Source of the DNA: a virus | IMG/VR virus record: IMGVR_UViG_3300006332_000267 | Coordinates: 1 to 20,978 of that record | Reading direction: 5' to 3' (one strand) | Length of the DNA: 20,978 bases | Shown: piece after piece, positions 6,557 through 12,804 of the stretch | Position numbering within the stretch: position 1 is the first letter of the stretch | Layout: every line of letters starts with the position of its first letter | The notes under the pieces: generated by a model | Seen by the model: the letters and a program-made list of their open reading frames with translations, nothing else | Databases searched by the model: none | Told to the model about the DNA's origin: nothing | Program-made: the position numbers and the translations under genes

Positions 6557-6721
6557 ATGAACGACTACGAAAAATTGGAACACATTCATTGCACAATTCA
6601 AGAGGCGATGAATGGCAACTATGACCATAAAGAGCATTGCAATATGCTAGGTGAATCCTTGAAGTTTGTTGAAGAAATTAGAGAGAAACATCCACAAGCA
6701 CCTTGGAATATGGAGGACTAA
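6557..6721 (+). CDS. Small helical hypothetical protein
   Basis: This 54-residue protein uses the ATG at 6557, which lies at good distance from the GGAGG of junction copy 4. A longer in-frame extension to 6485 would overlap the preceding gene by more than 60 bases and is unlikely. The protein is helical and charged, with two Cys and several His residues (EHIHCTIQEAMNG, DHKEHCNMLGESLKFVEEIREK), and it ends in Asn-Met-Glu-Asp encoded by junction copy 5. The His/Cys content may allow metal binding but no known motif is present. Function unknown. Confidence 0.68.
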   Translation: MNDYEKLEHIHCTIQEAMNGNYDHKEHCNMLGESLKFVEEIREKHPQAPWNMED

Positions 6722-6726
6722 ATATG
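6710..6726 (+). repeat. Junction element copy 5 (ATGGAGGACTAA + TATG)
   Basis: Fifth copy, with ATG in place of the leading TTG, encoding Met-Glu-Asp-stop. It is followed two bases later by an ATG that opens only a 17-codon frame, so this copy seems to have lost its downstream gene. Confidence 0.65.
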
Positions 6727-6788
6727 AGTGGGGGGAGATTCATGCAAACTCTGTGCCCTTTGATACATACGAAGTAGAGGAGGGCTGA
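6723..6788 (+). pseudogene. Remnant of a gene end in front of the HNH gene
   Basis: Between junction copy 5 and the HNH gene no full gene fits. One frame without a start reads YEWGEIHANSVPFDTYEVEEG and then stops at the TGA directly before the HNH ATG. Its composition looks like a normal protein C-terminus, and its last codons (GTA GAG GAG GGC TGA) contain the ribosome site of the next gene, as at the neighbouring junctions. I read it as the tail of a gene whose body was lost, perhaps when the HNH gene arrived. The ATG at 6724 in another frame gives only 17 codons. Evidence is suggestive only. Confidence 0.35.
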
Positions 6789-7691
6789 ATGAAGAAGTTA
6801 ACTAAGCAGATAGTTTGCGAGGACTGCGGGTGCAAGGAGACAGTTAAGTTTTGGAACCACAGATCGACCCGATGCAAAAAGTGCCAGAGTAAAATTGATA
6901 GGGAGCGGAGCCGATTAAGCTCCCAACGGTTCCACGATAAAAAAAGAAAAGAAGCACTTAAGGATCACCAATTAGTAAACGGAAATGTACCGATCACTCA
7001 CAAGCTAATGATCTGTAAGATGTGTGGAGAGGGGTTTGCGGGCAGGAAAAACATGCAGGTCTTTTGTGCTCCCTGTGGCAAGGTGAACCGCGAAGAATAC
7101 CTTTCTAAATACAGCAAGTCGAAATGGAAAGAGGTTCTGGCAGACCCAGTGCTGCACGCAAAGCACAAATCAGCTGCCAATAAATACAGAGATAAAAACA
7201 AGGATGCAATCAACAAGAGAAAGAGGGAGGAAAACTCAACCCCGGAAGGCAAGGCCAAGCAAAAAGTAAGAAGCGATAGGTGGAACCAAAACAATCCTGG
7301 GGCTGCTGCCAAAAGAATGACTGAATGGATTAAGAATAACAGGGAGAGGCACAATAAGGCTGCAAGGGAGAGAGGCAAAAGGCAAGGCTACCCCCATCAA
7401 CGGAAGCATCAAGTAAGAAAGCGTGAAGCCTTGATAAGGACTTCATGTGATAAATCAATTAAAGCAATCTACAAAAAGTGCAGAGCCATCACTGAGGAAA
7501 CAGGCATTGACCACCATGTTGACCATATTATTCCACTAGCTATCGGGGGCGCACACCATCAAGACAATTTAAGGATCATCACTGCTAAGGAAAACTTGAG
7601 AAAACACTCGAATTATGACCCCGCCCTCGGGGGCGTATGGGCTGACAATGAGTTGGCAAAAACAAACCAGAAGGAATGGAGGGTTAAATGA
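6789..7691 (+). CDS. HNH endonuclease with two N-terminal zinc-binding cysteine pairs
   Basis: This 300-residue protein ends with a clear HNH domain at ~241-275: HHVDHIIPL, then G-hxHH-QDNLRI and ENLRKHSN, with H246, H257, N260 and N269 as likely active-site or metal residues. Upstream are two treble-clef or zinc-ribbon-like units, Cys pairs at 10/13 and 29/32 and at 76/79 and 93/96, and a long very basic helical middle (~100-215), suited to DNA binding. This build is typical of free-standing HNH homing endonucleases of phages, which cut DNA at a target and spread by repair. The ribosome site GAGGAGGG precedes the ATG. The gene is visibly AT-richer than flanking modules. Its last codons form a variant of the junction element. 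Confidence 0.88.
   Translation: MKKLTKQIVCEDCGCKETVKFWNHRSTRCKKCQSKIDRERSRLSSQRFHDKKRKEALKDHQLVNGNVPITHKLMICKMCGEGFAGRKNMQVFCAPCGKVNREEYLSKYSKSKWKEVLADPVLHAKHKSAANKYRDKNKDAINKRKREENSTPEGKAKQKVRSDRWNQNNPGAAAKRMTEWIKNNRERHNKAARERGKRQGYPHQRKHQVRKREALIRTSCDKSIKAIYKKCRAITEETGIDHHVDHIIPLAIGGAHHQDNLRIITAKENLRKHSNYDPALGGVWADNELAKTNQKEWRVK
7677..7690 (+). repeat. Variant junction element (TGGAGGGTTAAATG)
   Basis: One base different from the corresponding part of copy 1 (TGGAGGATTAAATG). Here it is read in another frame: it encodes the HNH C-terminus Trp-Arg-Val-Lys with an ATGA stop-start overlap. Confidence 0.5.
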
Positions 7692-8107
7692 ATACACATA
7701 CACTACAAAAAGCATACGAAAGACTTCACAGCATGACGCTGCAAGACTATCAAAGACTTGATAAAATGCAGAGCGATCTCGATGAAGTGGTTCGCTTTAT
7801 AGAAGAGGCGGGGTTAGTGCAAACACTCGGCCCTCACGTTAACGGAGTTAAAGTTTATTATGGAAATATAATGAATTATGAGGACATGGGTTACGGAGAT
7901 ATAATAGAAATGGCCGAGGCCGCAGGGTTTGATGAGCGGGCAGCCGAAGCCAGGGGCTTGGATAACCTGAGGGACATTTACGACAACCCCTCACTAGCCT
8001 ACGACGACCTGGAGGAGCATGATAAGTGCGACATTGCAGACGGACTTGAGAGTGCCGCCATCGAGCACATAGATTCATGCGTTAAATACCTTAGTCAATC
8101 CCCGTAA
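7688..8107 (+). CDS. Acidic hypothetical protein
   Basis: This 139-residue protein overlaps the HNH stop by an ATGA and uses GGAGGG five bases upstream of its start. The first ~45 residues are helical (QKAYERLHSMTLQDYQRLDKMQSDLDEV). The rest is acidic, with FDERAAEARGLDNLRDIYDNPSLAYDDLEEHDKCDIADGL at ~78-117 as its most distinctive part. No known domain is recognised. It closes the small-gene block; after it comes the longest early intergenic gap and a candidate promoter. Confidence 0.7.
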   Translation: MNTHTLQKAYERLHSMTLQDYQRLDKMQSDLDEVVRFIEEAGLVQTLGPHVNGVKVYYGNIMNYEDMGYGDIIEMAEAAGFDERAAEARGLDNLRDIYDNPSLAYDDLEEHDKCDIADGLESAAIEHIDSCVKYLSQSP

Positions 8108-8120
8108 AAGCGGAAAGGGG

Positions 8121-8150
8121 TTGACAGTCTATACATTTATTGTAGGTTAT
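8121..8150 (+). promoter_or_regulatory. Candidate sigma70-type promoter before the packaging module
   Basis: In the 77-base gap after 8107 a perfect TTGACA lies at 8121-8126. Sixteen bases further on is TAGGTT (8143-8148), a weak match to a -10 box. The ATG of the next gene is at 8185, leaving ~30 bases of leader, which contains a CGTTCGTTCGA stretch. The -35 match and the position at the head of the integration/packaging block support a promoter; the poor -10 box means it may need an activator or be chance. Confidence 0.4.
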
Positions 8151-8184
8151 CGGGCACGTCGTTCGTTCGATGAGCTGAATAGAT

Positions 8185-8532
8185 ATGTTTTGGACCCGTC
8201 TTAACCGCTATCCACCCGTCCTCTGTAGGCTTCTCGCAAGGGAAAAACGAGGACGCCCCCTGACAACGGTGGAGATTGCCGAACGCAGCGGCCTACCCCC
8301 GGCCAAAGTCGAGGCAATCTCCGCCAGCGTCAGCTGGGAGGGCGTTGAAGCCTTGGAGATGATGAGGTTCATACAGGCCTGTGGCTGTGATTTTGACGCA
8401 CAGAAGGACATGCGCCGAGTCGAGGACTACCTAAGGAAACGCCCCAAATTTACGTACTTAAGGCGGTCTCCTCAGTGGAAGAACTACTACTACCCATTGG
8501 TGGTTAAATGGATGGAGACCCGTGAAGTTTGA
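8185..8532 (+). CDS. Helix-turn-helix phage protein
   Basis: This 115-residue protein has an HTH-like stretch at ~26-62: RPLTTVEIAERSGLPPAKVEAIS, then a helix containing WEGVEALEMMRFIQACGCDF. The pattern 'eIAerSGLp...V..Is...sWegv....m..F...Cg.DF' occurs in small phage proteins near packaging genes, as I recall. The C-terminus is basic and aromatic (YLRRSPQWKNYYYPLVVKW). It could regulate the downstream operon or bind DNA during packaging. No ribosome site is evident before the ATG. The next gene begins inside its end with a GTG overlapping by 11 bases. Confidence 0.75.
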   Translation: MFWTRLNRYPPVLCRLLAREKRGRPLTTVEIAERSGLPPAKVEAISASVSWEGVEALEMMRFIQACGCDFDAQKDMRRVEDYLRKRPKFTYLRRSPQWKNYYYPLVVKWMETREV

Positions 8533-8929
8533 CGAAGTGCCAGAGCAAGACCTGCAATCGGCGTACGCCAATGACAGGCCACTGCAGCGACTAGCCGAGC
8601 AGCGCCTTGAGGTGCTGGCCAGGTTTGAGAAGGAGGAGGAAGTGAGGCGCGAAAAAGCAGCCAAGCTGAGAGAGGAGGCCAACGAGATCAAGAAGGATTG
8701 GACTGAGCTGGGGAGGCAGATCAAGGCGCTCAGGGCTAGGGCGAATAGGCTGGCGAAGAAGCGTCAGCCACCAAGGATGACCGAGATAAACCGAAGGGTC
8801 AGGAGAAGGCAGGGAATCGTCAGGGAACAGGCCTTAATGAAGTACCTAAGGAGCCAGAAGAACGTGTTCCTTAAGCACTGGAACAAGAAGCAGAAGGATA
8901 ACAGTCATGAAGATAGTGAAGAAGCCTAA
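8522..8929 (+). CDS. Basic coiled-coil protein
   Basis: This 135-residue gene starts with GTG, supported by GGAG four bases upstream. Residues ~28-85 form a long charged heptad-like helix (RFEKEEEVRREKAAKLREEA, then IKKDWTELGRQIKALRARANRLAKK), a probable coiled coil. A basic Arg/Lys-rich segment follows (NRRVRRRQGIVREQ), and the tail is acidic. Its strong charge and position between an HTH gene and the integrase suggest a DNA-associated or assembly role, but no family is recognised. The 3' end overlaps the integrase by 23 bases. Confidence 0.7.
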   Translation: MKFDEVPEQDLQSAYANDRPLQRLAEQRLEVLARFEKEEEVRREKAAKLREEANEIKKDWTELGRQIKALRARANRLAKKRQPPRMTEINRRVRRRQGIVREQALMKYLRSQKNVFLKHWNKKQKDNSHEDSEEA

Positions 8930-9965
8930 CGGGTATTACTACGCTCGTTTCAAGGGCGGAGACGGCCGCCAGAAAGAGGTGTCAACGAGAGTTAAAAACA
9001 AAGCGCGAGCAGAGGCAGTGGTGAGGGAGTCAAACCTTGAATCCCTTGAGCTGGCCGCCCAAGCGCAGGTGCTTACGGCTGACGCAATCACCAGAATCGT
9101 CGCAGGAAAGAAGGTCACTCTCTCAGAGGCCCTTGAGAAGTGGGGCGACAGGCTCCGCGACCAAGGCAGGTCAGACAAGACGATACATAATAAGATTCAG
9201 TGTGTTACTGGGTGGGTGAATGCGAAGGGGCTCGGATCGCGCCCCCCTGCATTTGTTAACATGAGGCACGTTTCCAGCTATGTGAACGACCCATCAAAGG
9301 GAACTAAGGCTTCCTCACGAAAGACTGTTTTGTCGTCAATCTCCACGTTTCTAGAGTTTTGTTGCTCTGAGGGGTGGGCGGTGGGCAACCCAGCCAAAGG
9401 GATTGAGGTGTCTTTAGACAGCCTCAGCCACAAGCAAAAGGAACCGAGGAAGGTTAATTTATTTCTGGAAAGCGAGGTGGAGCTGATTGAGTTAAACTCA
9501 GGCAAGCCCTTCTGGGCTTTCGCCGCTAGGCTTAGCTACGAAACCGGCCTCAGGCTGGGTGATATATGCCAGCTTGAGTGGGACAGTGTTGGCGAAGAGG
9601 GCATTGTCGTCTGGACGGACAAGCGCAACAAGAGGGTAGGCCCATTCCCAATGTCTGAAAAACTGGCATCACTGCTTGCCAAGGTTCCAGCTAAATCAAA
9701 AAGGTACATATTCCCCGAGCAGAGGAACATATACATATCTACCACTAGGAGAGCCCTTCTCTCTGTGCAGTTTAAGAACCTGTGCGCCCAGCTTGGCATT
9801 GAGGGTAAGACATTTCATAGCTTGCGCCACACCTATGCCTCACGTACTTATAAGGAGGAGAAGGAGAGCTTAATAGCCCGACTTCAGAAGGAACTGGCAG
9901 AGCTTTCCGTTGCGGAAAACCTTGGCCATTCAGGCACAAAGACCACAAAGGGGTACATCCATTAG
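8907..9965 (+). CDS. int: Tyrosine recombinase / phage integrase
   Basis: This 352-residue protein joins phage and host DNA at att sites by strand exchange through a tyrosine-DNA intermediate. An N-terminal arm-type binding region (MKIVKKPNGYYYARFKGGDG) is followed by a SAM-like core-binding domain at ~70-160. The catalytic domain then shows all expected residues: R216 (TGLRLGD), the beta-hairpin Lys (K239 or K242), H304 and R307 in HSLRH, H341 in LGHSG and the nucleophile Y350 in KGYIH, two residues from the end. The gene seems intact. AAGGA lies nine bases before the ATG. Its last 56 bases overlap the putative small terminase gene, an unusual place for an integrase; attP may lie at or near this end. 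No att repeat can be identified within this window. Confidence 0.95.
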   Translation: MKIVKKPNGYYYARFKGGDGRQKEVSTRVKNKARAEAVVRESNLESLELAAQAQVLTADAITRIVAGKKVTLSEALEKWGDRLRDQGRSDKTIHNKIQCVTGWVNAKGLGSRPPAFVNMRHVSSYVNDPSKGTKASSRKTVLSSISTFLEFCCSEGWAVGNPAKGIEVSLDSLSHKQKEPRKVNLFLESEVELIELNSGKPFWAFAARLSYETGLRLGDICQLEWDSVGEEGIVVWTDKRNKRVGPFPMSEKLASLLAKVPAKSKRYIFPEQRNIYISTTRRALLSVQFKNLCAQLGIEGKTFHSLRHTYASRTYKEEKESLIARLQKELAELSVAENLGHSGTKTTKGYIH

Positions 9966-10695
9966 CCCAGAGCTTAAATCTAAGATTGATTCAGCAATCC
10001 GCGAGACCGGCAGTATGCGCCGCGCAGCGGAGCTGCTTGGGCTTACGTACGGAGGCCTGAGGGGAATGGTACACAAAGATCCAGAGCTCAGGGCAAGGTA
10101 CACCAAGCCCAATAAGGGCAAGAAAGGTGCCGCTAAGGAGGCAGCCAGGCTGGACGAGCCTGTCTCTGCTGACCTTGTTGAGTTGGGTAGAGAGCAGGAT
10201 ATTAAACCCGTGGAGGGCGAGGTTCTTATCACTGACAAGCGTGTGTCTGAGGCGCTGGCCAGAGAGGATGCCAACCTGAGCGAGGGCCTTGAGGCCATCG
10301 GACTGTCGCCCTCTGCTGTTAAGTCCGCGCAGGCACTGCAGGAGTTTCATGGCACCCACTTCACCAAGGCAATAGAGATCATTGGGGGCGGCATGACTAA
10401 GACATTTGTCGAGATCATGGCAGAGGTGAACCACCTTAATGCTCGGCTAGAGGAGGGAGGGCTGACGCTTGAAGAGGAGCAGATGCTGCGTCAAGACCGC
10501 TCCAGGCTGCTGGAAATACAGGGGCGTACGTACGACCGAGCCCAGAAAGCAGCCATGACACAGGCAGTAATCAAGCACAAGCTGTCCGAAACGTCCGAGG
10601 GCGGGGCGAAGCGAGGCAAGCCTGGGTTCAGCCCCATAGTGAACGCCATCAAGATCGAGGCGGAAAACGTAAAGGTAACACCTGATGAGGGCTGA
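9910..10695 (+). CDS. terS: Putative terminase small subunit
   Basis: This gene is directly upstream of the large terminase. The first ~65 residues contain a helix-turn-helix (ELKSKIDSAIRETGSMRRAA, then ELLGLTYGGLRGMVHKDPEL) that fits the DNA-recognition domain of small terminases. The centre has long helices (AVKSAQALQEFHGTHFTKAI) suited to ring formation. The start is uncertain: TTG at 9910 or 9922 within the integrase end, neither with a good ribosome site. The first ATG, at 10015, would cut away half of the HTH, so an upstream non-ATG start is likely. The protein would be ~261 residues. It recognises phage DNA for packaging if the call is right. Position and fold pattern support it; sequence motifs alone would not. 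Confidence 0.65.
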   Translation: MRKTLAIQAQRPQRGTSISPELKSKIDSAIRETGSMRRAAELLGLTYGGLRGMVHKDPELRARYTKPNKGKKGAAKEAARLDEPVSADLVELGREQDIKPVEGEVLITDKRVSEALAREDANLSEGLEAIGLSPSAVKSAQALQEFHGTHFTKAIEIIGGGMTKTFVEIMAEVNHLNARLEEGGLTLEEEQMLRQDRSRLLEIQGRTYDRAQKAAMTQAVIKHKLSETSEGGAKRGKPGFSPIVNAIKIEAENVKVTPDEG

Positions 10696-12196
10696 GACTG
10701 AGATTGATGCAATGGTGGCAGCACTGGATGTGCATGAGCCGCCAGCCAAGAAGCCAGCCAAAGTGGATGGCGAATGGTACCCCGATCTAAACGAGACTCA
10801 GGATAAGATTTTCAGGGACGACTCCAAGTTCATACTCGCATATGGCGAGAAGGGCTCAGGCAAAACCCTTGGCCTATTGTTTAAGCTGGTGCGACATTGT
10901 TATGAGAACCAAAACGCACTGGCGCTGATTGTATCCCCCTCAATCCGAACCGGTAAGGAGGGCGTGTTACATGACTTGGAAACACTTGTATTGCCGAAAT
11001 GGGGCGACGGCATGGGGCTCGAATACACCCAGGCTAAGCTTGACCCCAACACCAAAGATCGGCATTTGTGGATTGGTAACAGGTTTAATGGCTGGTCCAA
11101 AGTGCTGCTCGTATCCATCCCCTATGCCGAGGCGGTCGAGCCCCGCATCAAGGGCATGTCCCCATCCTTCATCTACGTCGACGAGCTTACTAACTGTAAC
11201 GGACGGGAGTACTTCATGTATCCCGCCGCGCAGCTAAACCGGCGGGCCAACATCATTGGGCCGCAGCAATACACTGCGTCATGCAACCCAGAAGGGCCAT
11301 CCAATTGGGTGTACAGGGTGTTCTTTGAGGACGTACTGGATGAGGATACGGGCGAGGCTGATGAAGATTTCTCTGTCTATCATGTGCCTATAAGTGAGAA
11401 CACCCACCGACTTCCGCCCACCTACATAGAATCCCTTAAGCAGATTCTGAAGAATGACCCTGTTGAGCAGAGGCGCTTACTGCTGGGGGAATGGATCGAC
11501 AGGCCGTCAGGCGAGGCATTGTTTAAGGAGTACTTCACTAAGGAGGTGCATGTGCGGGGCGATGCCTTAAGTGGTAAGGGGCTAATCCCCATCAAAGAGC
11601 ACCCTATCATTGTCGGCTACGACTTGGGCCAGGTCTACTCAAGCGTCACATTCATGCAGTGCCTACCCCTGGAGAAGGGCACAACGTGGACGGTTATTGA
11701 TGAGGTGGACTACCTCGGAGAAAAGATTTTGTATAAAAACCTCGTAAGGGAAATATGTAAGAGAATGGATTACTGGTCTAGGCGAGCGGACCACGACTTC
11801 AAATACCACCATATATCAGACAGCTCGGCTATTAACCAATGGCATCCAGGCGGCGAAGGTAGCTACGATGCCTGGGATGTAGAGAGGTACTCAGAGGGGC
11901 GCATCAAGCTCGTCGGCTGCCCTAAGGGGCCCGGCTCTGTCGAGGCTCGCGTTCGACTCCTCTCCAACAAGTTGTTCCAAGAAGAGTTCTACGTTTCCGA
12001 TACCTGTCGGAATGCGGTTGAGATGTTGCTGCAGCTTAGCGGAGACAGGAACAACCCATCGAAACCCAAGAGATCACGGTACATCCACAAGTTTGATAGC
12101 GTGACCTACCCGATGTTCCGCATGGAACTCTCAGGCAGAAATTACTTGCCCGTTAGGGAGATTCGTCCAAACTTGATAAAGTGTGGCGTTGGTTAA
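10685..12196 (+). CDS. terL: Terminase large subunit
   Basis: This 503-residue packaging motor couples ATP hydrolysis to DNA translocation into the procapsid and cuts the concatemer. The Walker A motif GEKGSGKT is at 54-61, and Walker B FIYVDE at 162-167 with the catalytic Glu following Asp. A coupling-type motif (TASCNPEG) is near 198-204. The C-terminal RNase H-like nuclease carries acidic residues in GYDLGQ (D313), ISDSSA (D379) and HKFDSVTYP (D471). Length is normal for the family. The start ATG has AAAGGTAA upstream and overlaps the preceding gene by 11 bases. A 25-base AT-rich leader separates it from the next gene. Confidence 0.95.
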   Translation: MRAETEIDAMVAALDVHEPPAKKPAKVDGEWYPDLNETQDKIFRDDSKFILAYGEKGSGKTLGLLFKLVRHCYENQNALALIVSPSIRTGKEGVLHDLETLVLPKWGDGMGLEYTQAKLDPNTKDRHLWIGNRFNGWSKVLLVSIPYAEAVEPRIKGMSPSFIYVDELTNCNGREYFMYPAAQLNRRANIIGPQQYTASCNPEGPSNWVYRVFFEDVLDEDTGEADEDFSVYHVPISENTHRLPPTYIESLKQILKNDPVEQRRLLLGEWIDRPSGEALFKEYFTKEVHVRGDALSGKGLIPIKEHPIIVGYDLGQVYSSVTFMQCLPLEKGTTWTVIDEVDYLGEKILYKNLVREICKRMDYWSRRADHDFKYHHISDSSAINQWHPGGEGSYDAWDVERYSEGRIKLVGCPKGPGSVEARVRLLSNKLFQEEFYVSDTCRNAVEMLLQLSGDRNNPSKPKRSRYIHKFDSVTYPMFRMELSGRNYLPVREIRPNLIKCGVG

Positions 12197-12221
12197 GCCT
12201 ATACTTTAAAATTAAATTATC
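12197..12221 (+). promoter_or_regulatory. AT-rich leader shared with the gene after the capsid
   Basis: The 25 bases before the ATG at 12222 begin GCCTATACTTTAAA and have no Shine-Dalgarno. The 25 bases before the ATG at 18412 begin GCCTTAACCTTAAA, matching at 11 of 14 positions at the same distance. This may be a promoter or translation element; function unknown. Confidence 0.3.
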
Positions 12222-12512
12222 ATGACTCAGAACGACAAACTCATATTGGACATCTCAGATGACACCGAGATGAAGGACTACCTTGGCACCAAAGGGGCCG
12301 GTGACGAGTGCAACTTCACCCTGACAGTAAGCCTGGACGAGCAGACAGATGATCAGGCCGTGTTCAGTGTGCGTAAAATAACAGTTAACTCCTACCGAGA
12401 AGCGCCGGCCAGTGAGGAGGGAGCTGAGGGGCCCAAGGGAGGCGAGGGGGCAATGCCGGTCATGATGATCATGGCCAAGGCCAAGCCCAAGGGAGATGCC
12501 AAGTCATACTAA
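12222..12512 (+). CDS. Hypothetical protein between terminase and portal
   Basis: This 96-residue acidic protein begins with MTQNDKLILDISDDTEMKDYLG and continues with beta-like segments (CNFTLTVSLDEQTDDQAVFSVRKITVNSY). A Gly/Glu-rich linker follows and then a hydrophobic Met-rich tail (AMPVMMIMAKAKPKG). Not recognised. The Met/Lys-rich end could be a membrane- or partner-binding helix, but it is too short for a confident transmembrane call. No ribosome site is seen; the leader is AT-rich. Its end overlaps the next gene by 17 bases. Its place between large terminase and portal fits small accessory packaging genes, nothing more. Confidence 0.65.
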   Translation: MTQNDKLILDISDDTEMKDYLGTKGAGDECNFTLTVSLDEQTDDQAVFSVRKITVNSYREAPASEEGAEGPKGGEGAMPVMMIMAKAKPKGDAKSY

Positions 12513-12804
12513 AACAGCACTGCACCGTCTGGAAACGGGCGGCTCAATATCACTGAAGCGATACTATGATCGACATGGAATACCAGGTGACTGGGATAGC
12601 GGAAGGGTTCTCCGTCTGTGCAAGCTGATGAAGCTGTCCGACTACGAATTAGCCACCATGTTCTGCATAGAATACAACTACATGAAACGCTGGATGAGGG
12701 CGGACAAGTTCCCTCCTTATGTGGCTCTTCACTTTGCACTCCTGGAAAACTGGGTCGCCCAGCAGCGCATTGGAAACCAGGACCCTGTCATTGAGTTCCC
12801 ATGA
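12496..12804 (+). CDS. HTH-like small protein next to the portal gene
   Basis: This 102-residue protein has a probable HTH region at ~37-72: GRVLRLCKLMKLSDYELATM, then FCIEYNYMKRWMRADKFPPYVAL. It is followed by a hydrophobic helix (HFALLENWVAQQ). Similar 'l.klmklt..ElA.l......Wlr...fP..v.l.l.l.e' proteins occur beside phage portals or terminases to my recollection. Possible roles are regulation of late genes or help in packaging. The overlap of 17 bases upstream and an ATGA overlap downstream show tight translational coupling. Function is inference. Confidence 0.68.
   Translation: MPSHTKTALHRLETGGSISLKRYYDRHGIPGDWDSGRVLRLCKLMKLSDYELATMFCIEYNYMKRWMRADKFPPYVALHFALLENWVAQQRIGNQDPVIEFP

Noticed and set aside
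6485-6721. Longer version of the 54-residue gene starting at 6485
   Set aside because: It would overlap the preceding gene by 68 bases, while the ATG at 6557 follows a junction element with GGAGG.
8100-8120. CCCC and GGGG pairs around the stop at 8107 as a terminator
   Set aside because: Only four pairs with a long loop and no T-run.
8159-8170. CGTTCGTTCGA as part of an attP core matching a tRNA T-arm
   Set aside because: Only short similarity and no duplicated copy next to the integrase; it may be chance.
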